Shown: positions 33,868 through 41,557 of the stretch, piece after piece
How positions within the stretch are numbered: position 1 is the first letter of the stretch
Layout of the letters: every line of letters starts with the position of its first letter
From: an uncultured Bacteroidia bacterium
GTDB lineage: Bacteria > Bacteroidota > Bacteroidia > Bacteroidales > UBA932
Direction of reading: 5' to 3'
Length of the DNA stretch: 64,000 bases
Assembly: GCA_902780935.1 (NCBI GenBank)
Contig: CACZHP010000008.1
Coordinates: 1-64,000 of the forward strand
Translations under genes and position numbers: made by a program
The notes under the pieces: model-generated
Database searches by the model: none
Seen by the model: the letters and a program-made list of their open reading frames with translations, nothing else
What the model was told of the DNA's origin: nothing

Positions 33868-35271
33868 ATGGCAAAGATATCAGAGAAAATAGGTTATGGA
33901 TTAGGGGACATGTCGTCCTCGATGTTCTGGAAGATATTCTCTTATTATCTTCCGATTTTTTATTCGGACGTTTTCGGCCTGAAGCCTGTCCATGCGGCTA
34001 CCCTGCTGGGAGTCACGAGGTTATACGACGCTGTCTCCGACCCGGTCATGGGAATCATCGCCGACCGCACCCAGACCCGGTGGGGGAAATACCGCCCGTA
34101 CCTTCTCTGGCTGGCGATCCCCTTCGCCCTTATCGGCATCATGGCCTTCTATGTCCCTGACGCCTCCTATGGAGTGAAGCATTTCTATGCCTATGTCGCC
34201 TATATCCTGATGATGACGGCCTACACCGCCGTCAATGTGCCTTACGGTGCCATGCTGGGGGTTGTCACGGCCGACTCAAAGGAGAAGAGCGTGTTCTCCT
34301 CCTTCAGGATGTTCTTCGCCTACATCGGCAGTTTCATCGCCATGGGGATATTCTGGCTATTTGAGAAATCCATCATCGGTTCCACGAACTCCGCCGGCAA
34401 GGTGATCAAGGGAGTCGGGGATGCGGATCCCATGCAGTGGACCTCAATCGTGGCGGTGGTGGCCGTCCTCTGCGCGATCCTCTTCGTGCTGTGCTTCCTT
34501 ATGACCAAGGAGCATGTCAAGATCGAGAGAAAATCCCAGGAAGCCGGGGGCTCGTCCATAAAAGACGACCTCAAGGCCCTCGTGTCCAACGGCCCCTGGT
34601 GGCTGATGCTGGGCGCTGCCATTGGCCAGCTACTATGCGGCTCGATTCGTGGAGGCGCAGCCGCTTACTATTTCGCCAATATATTGGGAGCCAACATATT
34701 CCTGACCTGTGCGGTCTATCTTACGATAGGGGAGATCGGCCAGATGGCCGGTGTCGCCTTCGCAGTCCCGCTCTCTGAGAAGATAGGGAAGAGGAACACA
34801 TTCATGGCAGCTATGGCCGCTGTCGTGCTGTTCAGCTCGGCGATATGGTTCATCCCGACCGGCACCGCCGCCGGTATCTGGTGGCTGATAGTCCTTCAGA
34901 TCCTTGTCAGTCTCGCCATAGGCGTGGCCGCTCCTCTGACCTGGAGCATGTTTGCCGATGTGGCGGACTATTCTGAGCTCAGAAACGGTTCCAACTCAAC
35001 TGGTTTGATATTCTCATCGTCCTCCATGGCGCAGAAGTTCGGCGGAGCCATCGGCGGCTTCCTCCTGCTCGCTCTCCTCGGGGCCTTCGGATATAACAAG
35101 GATCTGGCGCTCCAGGCTCCCAGAACGCTTGATGCTATCAAGGCGATGATGAGTTTCGTTCCCGCTATCGGAGCGGCGCTCTCAATCCTGGCGCTCTCGT
35201 TCTATCCTCTTACCACAAGTAAGATGAACGAGGTCCAGGCGGAGCTGAAGAAGAAGAGGGGAGAGGCTTAA
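33868..35271 (+). CDS. GPH-type (MFS) sugar:cation symporter
   Basis: 467 aa, about twelve transmembrane helices, glycoside-pentoside-hexuronide symporter family. It opens KISEKIGYGLGDMSSSMFWK, the GPH signature, with DAVSDPVMGIIADRTQTRWGKYRPYLLW as the conserved cytoplasmic loop and FADVADYSELRNG later in the chain. Probably brings mannobiose or related disaccharides from periplasm to cytosol for the epimerase and GH130 phosphorylase; the same pairing is found in Bacteroides fragilis. Last gene of the PUL, 19 bp after the epimerase, with a possible own promoter. It converges on the TlpA-like gene with a 6-bp gap and no obvious terminator. Confidence 0.92.
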   Translation: MAKISEKIGYGLGDMSSSMFWKIFSYYLPIFYSDVFGLKPVHAATLLGVTRLYDAVSDPVMGIIADRTQTRWGKYRPYLLWLAIPFALIGIMAFYVPDASYGVKHFYAYVAYILMMTAYTAVNVPYGAMLGVVTADSKEKSVFSSFRMFFAYIGSFIAMGIFWLFEKSIIGSTNSAGKVIKGVGDADPMQWTSIVAVVAVLCAILFVLCFLMTKEHVKIERKSQEAGGSSIKDDLKALVSNGPWWLMLGAAIGQLLCGSIRGGAAAYYFANILGANIFLTCAVYLTIGEIGQMAGVAFAVPLSEKIGKRNTFMAAMAAVVLFSSAIWFIPTGTAAGIWWLIVLQILVSLAIGVAAPLTWSMFADVADYSELRNGSNSTGLIFSSSSMAQKFGGAIGGFLLLALLGAFGYNKDLALQAPRTLDAIKAMMSFVPAIGAALSILALSFYPLTTSKMNEVQAELKKKRGEA

Positions 35272-35277
35272 CGAAGC

Positions 35278-35868
35278 TTATTTACCGGCAACCGAGGCCA
35301 GTTCCTTGGCCAGTTTGTCAATCATAACGGTTCCGAAGACGACCTTGCCGTCCGGATCGATAAGATACATGGAAGGGATCCAGTTCACTTTATAGTCTTG
35401 TGAAACCTGGGTCTCTTTCCATTTCGCAAGCGGGCTGACATGGGTCCAGCCAAGTCCGTTCTCCTGGACATATCCGTCCCACTTGTCCTTGTCGGTGTCG
35501 AAAGAGACACCCACGAAAGCGACTTTGTCGCCGTATTTCTCCCAAAGCGCTTTGACTTCAGGGGCGTCCTTCCGGCAGTCCGGGCACCATGAGGCCCAGA
35601 AGTCGAGGACGACATATTTCCCAAGGAAGTCGCTCAGCGACACTTCCTTGCCCTCAGGAGTCTGAAGAGTGAACCCTGGTGCGGGAGTTCCTTTGGCGAG
35701 GAGATCCTTGGCGTACTGGGCGTCGAGATCCTCAGCGGCCTGCTCTGTGGCCACAGGCTCCTCAGCGGCCTTCTTTGAGCCTCTTTTGCATGAGGGAGCG
35801 AGCAGAATAGCTATAGCCAGCATGGCGCAAGAAGCGGCCTTAAGAATGGGGAAAGAGGTATTATTCAT
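35278..35868 (-). CDS. TlpA-like thioredoxin-fold lipoprotein
   Basis: 196 aa. Signal peptide with lipobox LLAPSC (Cys27), a charged linker, then an AhpC/TSA-Redoxin thioredoxin fold (about 58-196). The active site is WCPDC with Cys95 and Cys98; the cis-Pro loop is in VNWIPSMYLIDPDG. Relatives (TlpA, ResA, CcmG) reduce disulfides in the periplasm, for example during cytochrome c maturation or oxidative stress. No cytochrome genes are nearby, so the partner is unknown. The upstream minus strand contains TATATTAG (35897-35890), the same sequence as upstream of the sulfatase gene. Confidence 0.9.
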   Translation of the reverse strand: MNNTSFPILKAASCAMLAIAILLAPSCKRGSKKAAEEPVATEQAAEDLDAQYAKDLLAKGTPAPGFTLQTPEGKEVSLSDFLGKYVVLDFWASWCPDCRKDAPEVKALWEKYGDKVAFVGVSFDTDKDKWDGYVQENGLGWTHVSPLAKWKETQVSQDYKVNWIPSMYLIDPDGKVVFGTVMIDKLAKELASVAGK

Positions 35869-35921
35869 TTGTCAGTGTGTTAGTTTCCGCTAATATACGA
35901 TAAAAACTCAAGAAAAAACGG

Positions 35922-35929
35922 TATATTTG
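35922..35929 (+). promoter_or_regulatory. Candidate -7 element for the binding protein/phosphatase operon
   Basis: TATATTTG is a full match to TAnnTTTG. A transcript would start near 35934, so translation from ATG 35935 would be leaderless, while ATG 35950 would have a leader of about 16 bases. No -33 box at the right spacing was found. Confidence 0.4.
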
Positions 35930-35934
35930 AAACC

Positions 35935-36906
35935 ATGTTTTTTAATCGGATGCGTCTTTCCTGTAACTGGATACTGACACTCCTCCTGGTATTCGCCATC
36001 CCTTCGGCCACGGGTGCCCAGGAGAACGACAGGCCATTCGTCTTCGCTCCCCAGTGGATGGCCCAGGCTCAGTTCGCCGGCTATTACGCCGCGCTCGAGA
36101 AGGGTTTTTATCAGGAGGAAGGCCTGAAGGTCGAGATTGTCCACCCATTCGCCACCCAGGACCTGAAAGAACGTTTCTCCTCTGTCGAGGCAGATGCGGC
36201 GACCCTGCCTCTCACCCAGGCTTTGGAAATCGTGGCGGGAGGGTTCCCCCTTGTCAATATCCTCCAGACCTCGATGAACAGCGCCATGGTCATAGTCTCC
36301 CGCAAAGGTCAGGATCCCCGGTCCCTGAAAAAGGCTAAAGTGGCTACCTGGAGGTCAGGATTCGACCAGCTCGCGAGAAGCGTTGCCTCCGGCCAGGGAC
36401 TTGGTTACCAATGGATAGAGGCCGTTTACCCGGTCAGTATCTTTGTCGCCGGGGCGGTGGACGCCGCGGTCGCCATGACCTATAATGAGCTTCTCATGAT
36501 CCGACAGGCCGGATTCGATCCGACTCCCGAATCGATCTACCGTTTCAAGGACAATGGCTATAATATCCAGGAGGAGGGGGTGTACATGTCCCGCTCCTAT
36601 TACCTCAAGAACAAGGACCGGGCGGACCGCTTCGCGAGGGCCAGCCGTAAGGGTTGGGAATGGGTCGCTGAGCATCCGGAAGAGGCCCTTGACATAGTGA
36701 TGGGCTATGTGAAAAAAAATAGGATAGCCACCAATCGCACCATCCAGAAGCTTATGCTTCAGGAGGTTCTGTCGCTCCAGCTGGATCCCGGGTCCGGAAA
36801 CCGGGAGTTCCGTCTCAGGCCGGATATGGTCGAGAAGGCCGGGGAGATCCTCATGGGATCCGGGACGATTAAAAGGAAGGTAAAAGCGGAGGAATTGCTG
36901 CCATGA
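35935..36906 (+). CDS. NMT1/THI5-like periplasmic solute-binding protein without transporter partners
   Basis: 323 aa; ATG 35950 (MRLSCNWILTLLLVFAIPSATG) gives a cleaner signal peptide and may be the true start. The fold is that of ABC-type binding proteins for thiamine precursors, sulfonates or similar: FAPQWMAQAQFAGYYAALEKGFYQEEGLKVEI, then ADAATLPLTQALEIVAGG and a hinge region DAAVAMTYNELLMIRQAG. No permease or ATPase gene lies nearby. Instead its last four bases overlap the start of a membrane phosphatase (ATGA), so the two are translationally coupled. A ligand-sensing accessory role for the phosphatase, not transport, is the best inference. Confidence 0.8.
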   Translation: MFFNRMRLSCNWILTLLLVFAIPSATGAQENDRPFVFAPQWMAQAQFAGYYAALEKGFYQEEGLKVEIVHPFATQDLKERFSSVEADAATLPLTQALEIVAGGFPLVNILQTSMNSAMVIVSRKGQDPRSLKKAKVATWRSGFDQLARSVASGQGLGYQWIEAVYPVSIFVAGAVDAAVAMTYNELLMIRQAGFDPTPESIYRFKDNGYNIQEEGVYMSRSYYLKNKDRADRFARASRKGWEWVAEHPEEALDIVMGYVKKNRIATNRTIQKLMLQEVLSLQLDPGSGNREFRLRPDMVEKAGEILMGSGTIKRKVKAEELLP

Positions 36907-38837
36907 GACGATTGCTGATTTTCATCCGCCAGTCCTTCTCCGCGCGCCTGAGCCTGTGGGTGGTCCTGTTCGCCGCCATGGTCTTCTTGGCCGCCCAGAT
37001 ATATGTCTCTGTCGTGGCGCGCCGCCTGGTCCGGGCGGAGGCCGTCAAAGGTGCCTCGCAGGTCATGGAGAACACGACCCTGCGCCTGAACAACATCATC
37101 GAGGATGTGGAGATCGCCGCCGATAACCTGGAATGGCTGGTGTACCGCAACCTCGACTCTCCCCAGAGGCTCATGGAATATTCCCGGAGCACCGTCCAGG
37201 GCAACTCTTTCCTGCTCGGGTGCTCAGTCTCCCTGGAGCCTTTTTTCTTCAAGGGGGAGAAATATTTCTCGGCATATTCATACAATAACGGTGAGACGGT
37301 CGTCTCTGTCCAGGAGGGCGCTGACGACTACCAGTACTTCTACATGGACTGGTACCTCCTGCCGAAGCTCCTGCGGCAGCCTTGCTGGACCGAGCCATAC
37401 AACGACTGGGAGTCCGATGATTCCCTCAGCATGGACACGGAGCGTACCATCTCCTACTGCAAGCCTCTGACCGACAAGGACGGAAACTTCCTGGGGTCCA
37501 TCTCCCTGGACATTTCCCTTGAATGGCTTACCAGCCAGATAGCTCCGGTCAAGCCGTATAAGAGATCCTACAGCGTCCTGATCAGCCGGGGAGGCACCTA
37601 CCTTGTCCATCCCGATCCGGACAAGCTTTTCTACCAGACGGTATTCACCGAATCCCTGGCCGACACGGACGATGAGTTGGATGAGCTCGGCCATTCGATG
37701 ATTGACTGGAATGAGGGCTCGAAGGTGCTGGAGATAGAGGGGGAGCGTTGCCTTGTCTTTTACAAGCCGATAAAGAGCACCGGTTGGAGCGCCGCCATCG
37801 TCTGCCCCTGGAAAGAGATTTTCGTCGGATTCAACCGTCTCCGGAATATGGCCTTGCTCATAGCGGCCCTGGGCCTCCTGGTGATGTTCCTTACCTGTTT
37901 CAGGGTGGTCAGCAAGACCATGGGACCTCTTAAATTTCTTGCTGGCCAGGCCCGGAGCATCGCTGACGGCCATTTCGACACCGTCCTTCCCCAGAATGAC
38001 CGCCCCGACGAGATCGGGGTGCTGTCCAGGTCTTTCGCCAATATGCGTACCTCCCTGGTTAAGTATATCGATGAGCTGACCCGTACGACAGCTGCCAACA
38101 CCCGTATCGAGCAGGACCTGTTGACAGCGAGGAATATCCAGATGGGCATGTTGCCCAGGGTGTTTCCCCCGTTCCCGGACCGGAAGGATGTCGATCTGTA
38201 CGCATCCATGACCCCTGCCAAGGAGGTCGGTGGTGACCTCTACGACTTCTTCATCGAGAAGGGCAGCCTATATTTCTGCATAGGCGACGTGAGTGGTAAG
38301 GGAGTTCCGGCCAGCCTTATCATGGCTGTGACCAGGAACCTTTTCAGGGTCATGGGTCAGCAGGGACTTCCGCCTGATGAGATCGCCGGGCGTCTGAACG
38401 AGATCCTCTGCCAGGGTAACGACCAGATGATGTTCGTCACTATGTTTATCGGCCGGATCAACCTTGAGACTGGTTTGATGGACTTCTGTAATTGTGGCCA
38501 TAATCCTCCCGTGACAGTTTCTCGGAGCGGGGAAGTGGCTTTCCTTGAGAGCCTTCCGAACACTCCGTTAGGTGTGCAACCCGAGTTTTGGTTCGAGGAG
38601 GAGGTCATTGATGACGTGCGGGGGATGGCATTTTTCCTCTACACCGACGGCCTGAATGAGGCCGAAAACGAGGCTTTCGAGCAGTTCGGCGATGACAGGC
38701 TGCTCTCGGTCATCAAGGGTAATCATTCGCTGGACGCGGAGTCCATGGTCAAGGAAATGTCCAAGGCGGTCGCCGGCCATGTCAAAAAAGCAGAGCCCAG
38801 CGACGACCTCGCCATGCTCTGCCTCAGGATAGGATAA
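36903..38837 (+). CDS. Membrane sensor SpoIIE-type (PP2C) protein phosphatase with Cache and HAMP domains
   Basis: 644 aa. TM1 about 15-38; large extracytoplasmic sensor of the double-Cache type about 45-310 (ISYCKPLTDKDGNFLGSISLDISLEWL, YSVLISRGGTYLVHPD); TM2 about 313-335; HAMP about 336-392 (PLKFLAGQARSIADGHFD); coiled linker; SpoIIE/RsbU-like PP2C domain about 415-644. Metal-binding acidic residues are present: EVGGDLYDFF, IGDVSGKGVPASL, YTDGLNEAENE and PSDDLAML. Such enzymes dephosphorylate anti-anti-sigma factors or similar STAS proteins, linking an external signal to transcription. No STAS or anti-sigma kinase gene lies in the window, so the target is encoded elsewhere. Coupled to the upstream binding protein. 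Confidence 0.9.
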   Translation: MRRLLIFIRQSFSARLSLWVVLFAAMVFLAAQIYVSVVARRLVRAEAVKGASQVMENTTLRLNNIIEDVEIAADNLEWLVYRNLDSPQRLMEYSRSTVQGNSFLLGCSVSLEPFFFKGEKYFSAYSYNNGETVVSVQEGADDYQYFYMDWYLLPKLLRQPCWTEPYNDWESDDSLSMDTERTISYCKPLTDKDGNFLGSISLDISLEWLTSQIAPVKPYKRSYSVLISRGGTYLVHPDPDKLFYQTVFTESLADTDDELDELGHSMIDWNEGSKVLEIEGERCLVFYKPIKSTGWSAAIVCPWKEIFVGFNRLRNMALLIAALGLLVMFLTCFRVVSKTMGPLKFLAGQARSIADGHFDTVLPQNDRPDEIGVLSRSFANMRTSLVKYIDELTRTTAANTRIEQDLLTARNIQMGMLPRVFPPFPDRKDVDLYASMTPAKEVGGDLYDFFIEKGSLYFCIGDVSGKGVPASLIMAVTRNLFRVMGQQGLPPDEIAGRLNEILCQGNDQMMFVTMFIGRINLETGLMDFCNCGHNPPVTVSRSGEVAFLESLPNTPLGVQPEFWFEEEVIDDVRGMAFFLYTDGLNEAENEAFEQFGDDRLLSVIKGNHSLDAESMVKEMSKAVAGHVKKAEPSDDLAMLCLRIG

Positions 38838-38844
38838 TCTTCCG

Positions 38845-40440
38845 CTAATACTCGTCGATAGCCAGCTCGGTACGGAACTTGTCCAGCTGTTTCTGAAGGC
38901 GGGCGATCTTCCTGCGGTAGCGTTTGTCTCCGTAGAGATTGCTCAGCTCGTTGGGATCCTTCTTGATGTCGTAGAATTCTGAATAGTCTCCCTCCTCTCC
39001 GCCATAGAAATGTATTAGCTTGTAACGCTTGTCAGAGACTCCGTCGTGCTTGAGGACATTGTGCTCTGAGGGAATATCGTAGTAATGGTAATACAAGTAT
39101 TTCCTCCACCTGCAAGGCTCCTTGCCGCCTTTCTTTATCACAGGAAGCAGGGAACGCCCAGACATCTGTGGAAGCGCCTGAACGCCAGCGACATCGAGAT
39201 AAGTAGGGGCGAAGTCCAGATTCTGTACAAGAGCCTCTGAGACCTTCCCGGCTTTGCCTCCCGGGTAACGGATGATGAGGGGAGTCCTGTACGACTCCTC
39301 GTACATGAACCTCTTGTCAAACCAGCCGTGCTCGCCCATGTAGAACCCTTGGTCAGAAGTATAGACAACTATAGTATTATCCGCAAGTCCGTGAGAATCA
39401 AGATATTCCAGAATCTCTCCCACCGAGTCGTCCACAGAGCGGATGCAGCGGAGATAGTCCCTGATGTAGCGCTGGTACTTCCATTCCAGGAGTTCCTCGC
39501 CCTTGAGATCGCTCCTGAGAAAAGCCTCATTTCGGGGCCCGTAGGCGGCTTCCCATTTGGCCCGTGTCGTCGAATCCATCCTCGAAAGCCCCATCTCAAG
39601 CATTCCGAAAGTGTGTTTCGATCTGGACGGCTCCTCGTCCAACTCACTGACCTTCAGGTCATAGATCATGCTCATGTCCTCGTCAATGCGCATCCTTTGC
39701 ACCCTTTCGGCCTCGCCCTTACCCGCATAATCGTCATGGAAGGTCTCAGGAAGAGGAAACACCACATCCTCGTACAAATCGACGTATTTGACGTCCGGGA
39801 TCCAGTTGCGGTGCGGCGCCTTGTGGTGGACGTAAAGACAGAACGGCTTGTCCTTGTCCCTCTCCTCAAGGAACTTGATGGCGTGGTCGGTGATAAGGTC
39901 GGTGACATAACCTTCTTCGGGAATATACTCCCCGTTGGAGTGGTCGCTCTTGAAAACCGGAGTGTAGTACTCTCCCTGGCCGTTCAGGATATAGTACTGG
40001 TCGAAGCCTCTCGGCTCGCACAGCATGTGCCATTTACCCATCAAGGCAGTCTGGTAGCCGGCTTTCCGGAGCAACTCCGGGACGAAGGTTACAGTCGTGT
40101 CGATCAGTCCCTCCAAGGTCCTCTGGCCACTCTGGTGGCTGTACAGGCCGGTCATCAGGCAGGCGCGGCTGGGAGTGGAAAGAGAATTCTCCACGTATGC
40201 CCTGTCGAAGCGTATTCCCTCGTTGGCGAGCCGGTCGAGGTTGGGAGTCGGAGCCTGGCGGCTCAGCGGATGACCGTAGGCGCTGATTGCCTGAAAAGAA
40301 TGGTCGTCCGTCATTATATGGATGATATTCAGCCTCTTATCCCCATTGTTCTCCTGGGCCTTGGCTTCCTGGGGAGCCATCGCCCCAGGCATGGAGGCAA
40401 GCAACAGCGCCCCCGATATCGCTAATGGATTCTGTCTCAT
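38845..40440 (-). CDS. Serine-type sulfatase (family S1)
   Basis: 531 aa from ATG 40440 (signal MRQNPLAISGALLLASMPGAMA); the frame extends 19 residues further upstream but that overlaps the promoter. Metal ligands Asp45-Asp46 in IMTDDHS. The maturation motif is S-T-P-S-R at 88-92 (S88TPSRACLMTG), so Ser88 would be converted to formylglycine by an anaerobic sulfatase-maturating enzyme, not encoded here. Further motifs: TALMGKWHM, HHKAPHRNW, TSDQGFYMGEHGWFDKRFMYEE and the C-terminal DPNELSNLYGD. Exported, removing sulfate from host or algal glycans. The subfamily and substrate cannot be told. Convergent with the phosphatase gene, 7 bp away. Confidence 0.92.
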   Translation of the reverse strand: MRQNPLAISGALLLASMPGAMAPQEAKAQENNGDKRLNIIHIMTDDHSFQAISAYGHPLSRQAPTPNLDRLANEGIRFDRAYVENSLSTPSRACLMTGLYSHQSGQRTLEGLIDTTVTFVPELLRKAGYQTALMGKWHMLCEPRGFDQYYILNGQGEYYTPVFKSDHSNGEYIPEEGYVTDLITDHAIKFLEERDKDKPFCLYVHHKAPHRNWIPDVKYVDLYEDVVFPLPETFHDDYAGKGEAERVQRMRIDEDMSMIYDLKVSELDEEPSRSKHTFGMLEMGLSRMDSTTRAKWEAAYGPRNEAFLRSDLKGEELLEWKYQRYIRDYLRCIRSVDDSVGEILEYLDSHGLADNTIVVYTSDQGFYMGEHGWFDKRFMYEESYRTPLIIRYPGGKAGKVSEALVQNLDFAPTYLDVAGVQALPQMSGRSLLPVIKKGGKEPCRWRKYLYYHYYDIPSEHNVLKHDGVSDKRYKLIHFYGGEEGDYSEFYDIKKDPNELSNLYGDKRYRRKIARLQKQLDKFRTELAIDEY

Positions 40441-40465
40441 AATATGCGGGTACAAATCGGTTTTG

Positions 40466-40497
40466 CTAATATACGAAAAAAATCCCCTGATAACCAA
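40466..40497 (-). promoter_or_regulatory. Sulfatase promoter overlapping the tRNA terminator
   Basis: On the minus strand TTG (40497-40495), 21 bp, TATATTAG (40473-40466), followed by the sulfatase ATG at 40440 about 20 bases after the predicted start. The -33 element lies in the loop of the terminator that ends the tRNA transcript. Confidence 0.45.
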
Positions 40498-40514
40498 AAG
40501 GTTACTAGGGGATT
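40476..40514 (-). terminator. Rho-independent terminator of the tRNA-Lys operon
   Basis: On the minus strand AATCCCCT and TAACC pair with GGTTA and AGGGGATT (stem about 13 bp with a small bulge, loop TTTT), followed directly by a run of T residues (complement of 40482-40476). It lies just after the last tRNA gene. Confidence 0.85.
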
Positions 40515-40518
40515 TCCG

Positions 40519-40591
<73 letters not shown>

Positions 40592-40617
40592 ATTTTTAAA
40601 AGAACGTGGCTCTTTAG

Positions 40618-40690
40618 TGAACCGTTCGGGGCTCGAACCCGAGACCCCAACATTAAAAGTGTTGTGCTCTACCAACTGAGCTAACGATTC
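40618..40690 (-). tRNA. tRNA-Lys (anticodon TTT)
   Basis: 73 nt on the minus strand. Acceptor GAATCGT/ACGGTTC, D-arm AGCTCAGTTGGTAGAGC identical to the neighbouring tRNA, anticodon loop CTTTTAA with TTT, T-arm GGTTCGAGCCC, discriminator A, no CCA. First of two tandem lysine tRNAs, 26 bp apart, so one transcript delivers both isoacceptors. Confidence 0.95.
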
Positions 40691-40701
40691 TTTCCAGTCG
40701 G

Positions 40702-40759
40702 TTCGGAACATTTCCGAATCGGGACTGCAAATTTATACTGTTCGTGGGAAAAAACCAAA
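40702..40759 (-). promoter_or_regulatory. Promoter and leader hairpin of the tRNA-Lys operon
   Basis: On the minus strand TTTG (40759-40756), exactly 20 bp, TAAATTTG (40735-40728): full consensus. Between it and the first tRNA lies TTCGGAA-CAT-TTCCGAA (40702-40718), a perfect 7-bp hairpin that would sit in the 5' leader and could guide processing. Confidence 0.75.
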
Positions 40760-40784
40760 TTTTTCAGACTTTTTTTAAACTTTT

Positions 40785-41555
40785 TTAATCCTCCTGAGGG
40801 CCTTCTGTCACCAAGTCACCATATTTCAACACCTTCCACTGGCAGGCTTCATCCTCTCCCAGGGCGGTCAGGCTCTCCACCCAGTCTCCGCTGTTGAGGT
40901 AGCGGATCCCGTTCTTTAGGATTTTATCCTCCGGGTGGTGGATATGACCGCAGATGATCCCGTCACATTTCTTTGATTTGGCGAACCCCGCTATGTCCGA
41001 CTCGAAGCCCGAGATCATGTTGACCGCCTTCTTGACTCCGTGTTTCAAGGCCTTCGAGAAAGAGTATTTCTCTTTTCCTTGTTTATCCCTGGCCCTGTTC
41101 TTAAGGTTGTTGAACCTCAGCAGGAAATTGTAGGCTGTGTCCCCGAAGTTCGAAAGCCACTTGAAATGGCTGGTGATACTGTCGAAAGCATGGCCGTGGA
41201 TCACCACGAAGCGTCCGCCCTTGTCGTCGATCATGTATTCGTTGACGATGTTGATGTTGAACAGCTGGCAGGGTGTGATGTGGTCGAGGAAGTCATCGTG
41301 GTTGCCGGTCACGTATATTACCTCGGTGTGGAAGACTTCCATCAGCTCCATCACCGCCTTGACGAAGGATGACTCCCTGACCGTCCACTTGTCCTCGATC
41401 TTCTTGAGCTGCCAGCCGTCGATGATGTCTCCGGCCAGGACAAGGGTATCGCAGGTCAGGCTCTCAAGGAAACGGGTGAGTTCCATTACCTTGGAGTAGA
41501 GCGAACCTAAATGGAGGTCGGAGACCACGACGGTCTTGAAATGCTTGCGTTCCAT
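40785..41555 (-). CDS. LpxH-like UDP-2,3-diacylglucosamine diphosphatase family metallophosphoesterase
   Basis: 256 aa, cytosolic calcineurin-like phosphoesterase. Metal motifs in order: SDLHLGS (Asp13, His15), AGDIIDGW (Asp43, Asp46), TGNHDDFL, VIHGHAFD and CGHIHHP. The overall order and length fit the proteins usually annotated as UDP-2,3-diacylglucosamine diphosphatase in Bacteroidales, which would make lipid X for lipid A; the exact substrate is not proven by sequence. Start at ATG 41555, two bases after the end of the mannose-1-phosphate guanylyltransferase gene, so the two form an envelope-related operon. Confidence 0.8.
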   Translation of the reverse strand: MERKHFKTVVVSDLHLGSLYSKVMELTRFLESLTCDTLVLAGDIIDGWQLKKIEDKWTVRESSFVKAVMELMEVFHTEVIYVTGNHDDFLDHITPCQLFNINIVNEYMIDDKGGRFVVIHGHAFDSITSHFKWLSNFGDTAYNFLLRFNNLKNRARDKQGKEKYSFSKALKHGVKKAVNMISGFESDIAGFAKSKKCDGIICGHIHHPEDKILKNGIRYLNSGDWVESLTALGEDEACQWKVLKYGDLVTEGPQED

Positions 41556-41557
41556 GG

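Noticed and set aside
39328-40425. Open frame on the plus strand opposite the sulfatase
   Set aside because: The sulfatase on the minus strand has all family motifs; the plus frame is its mirror.
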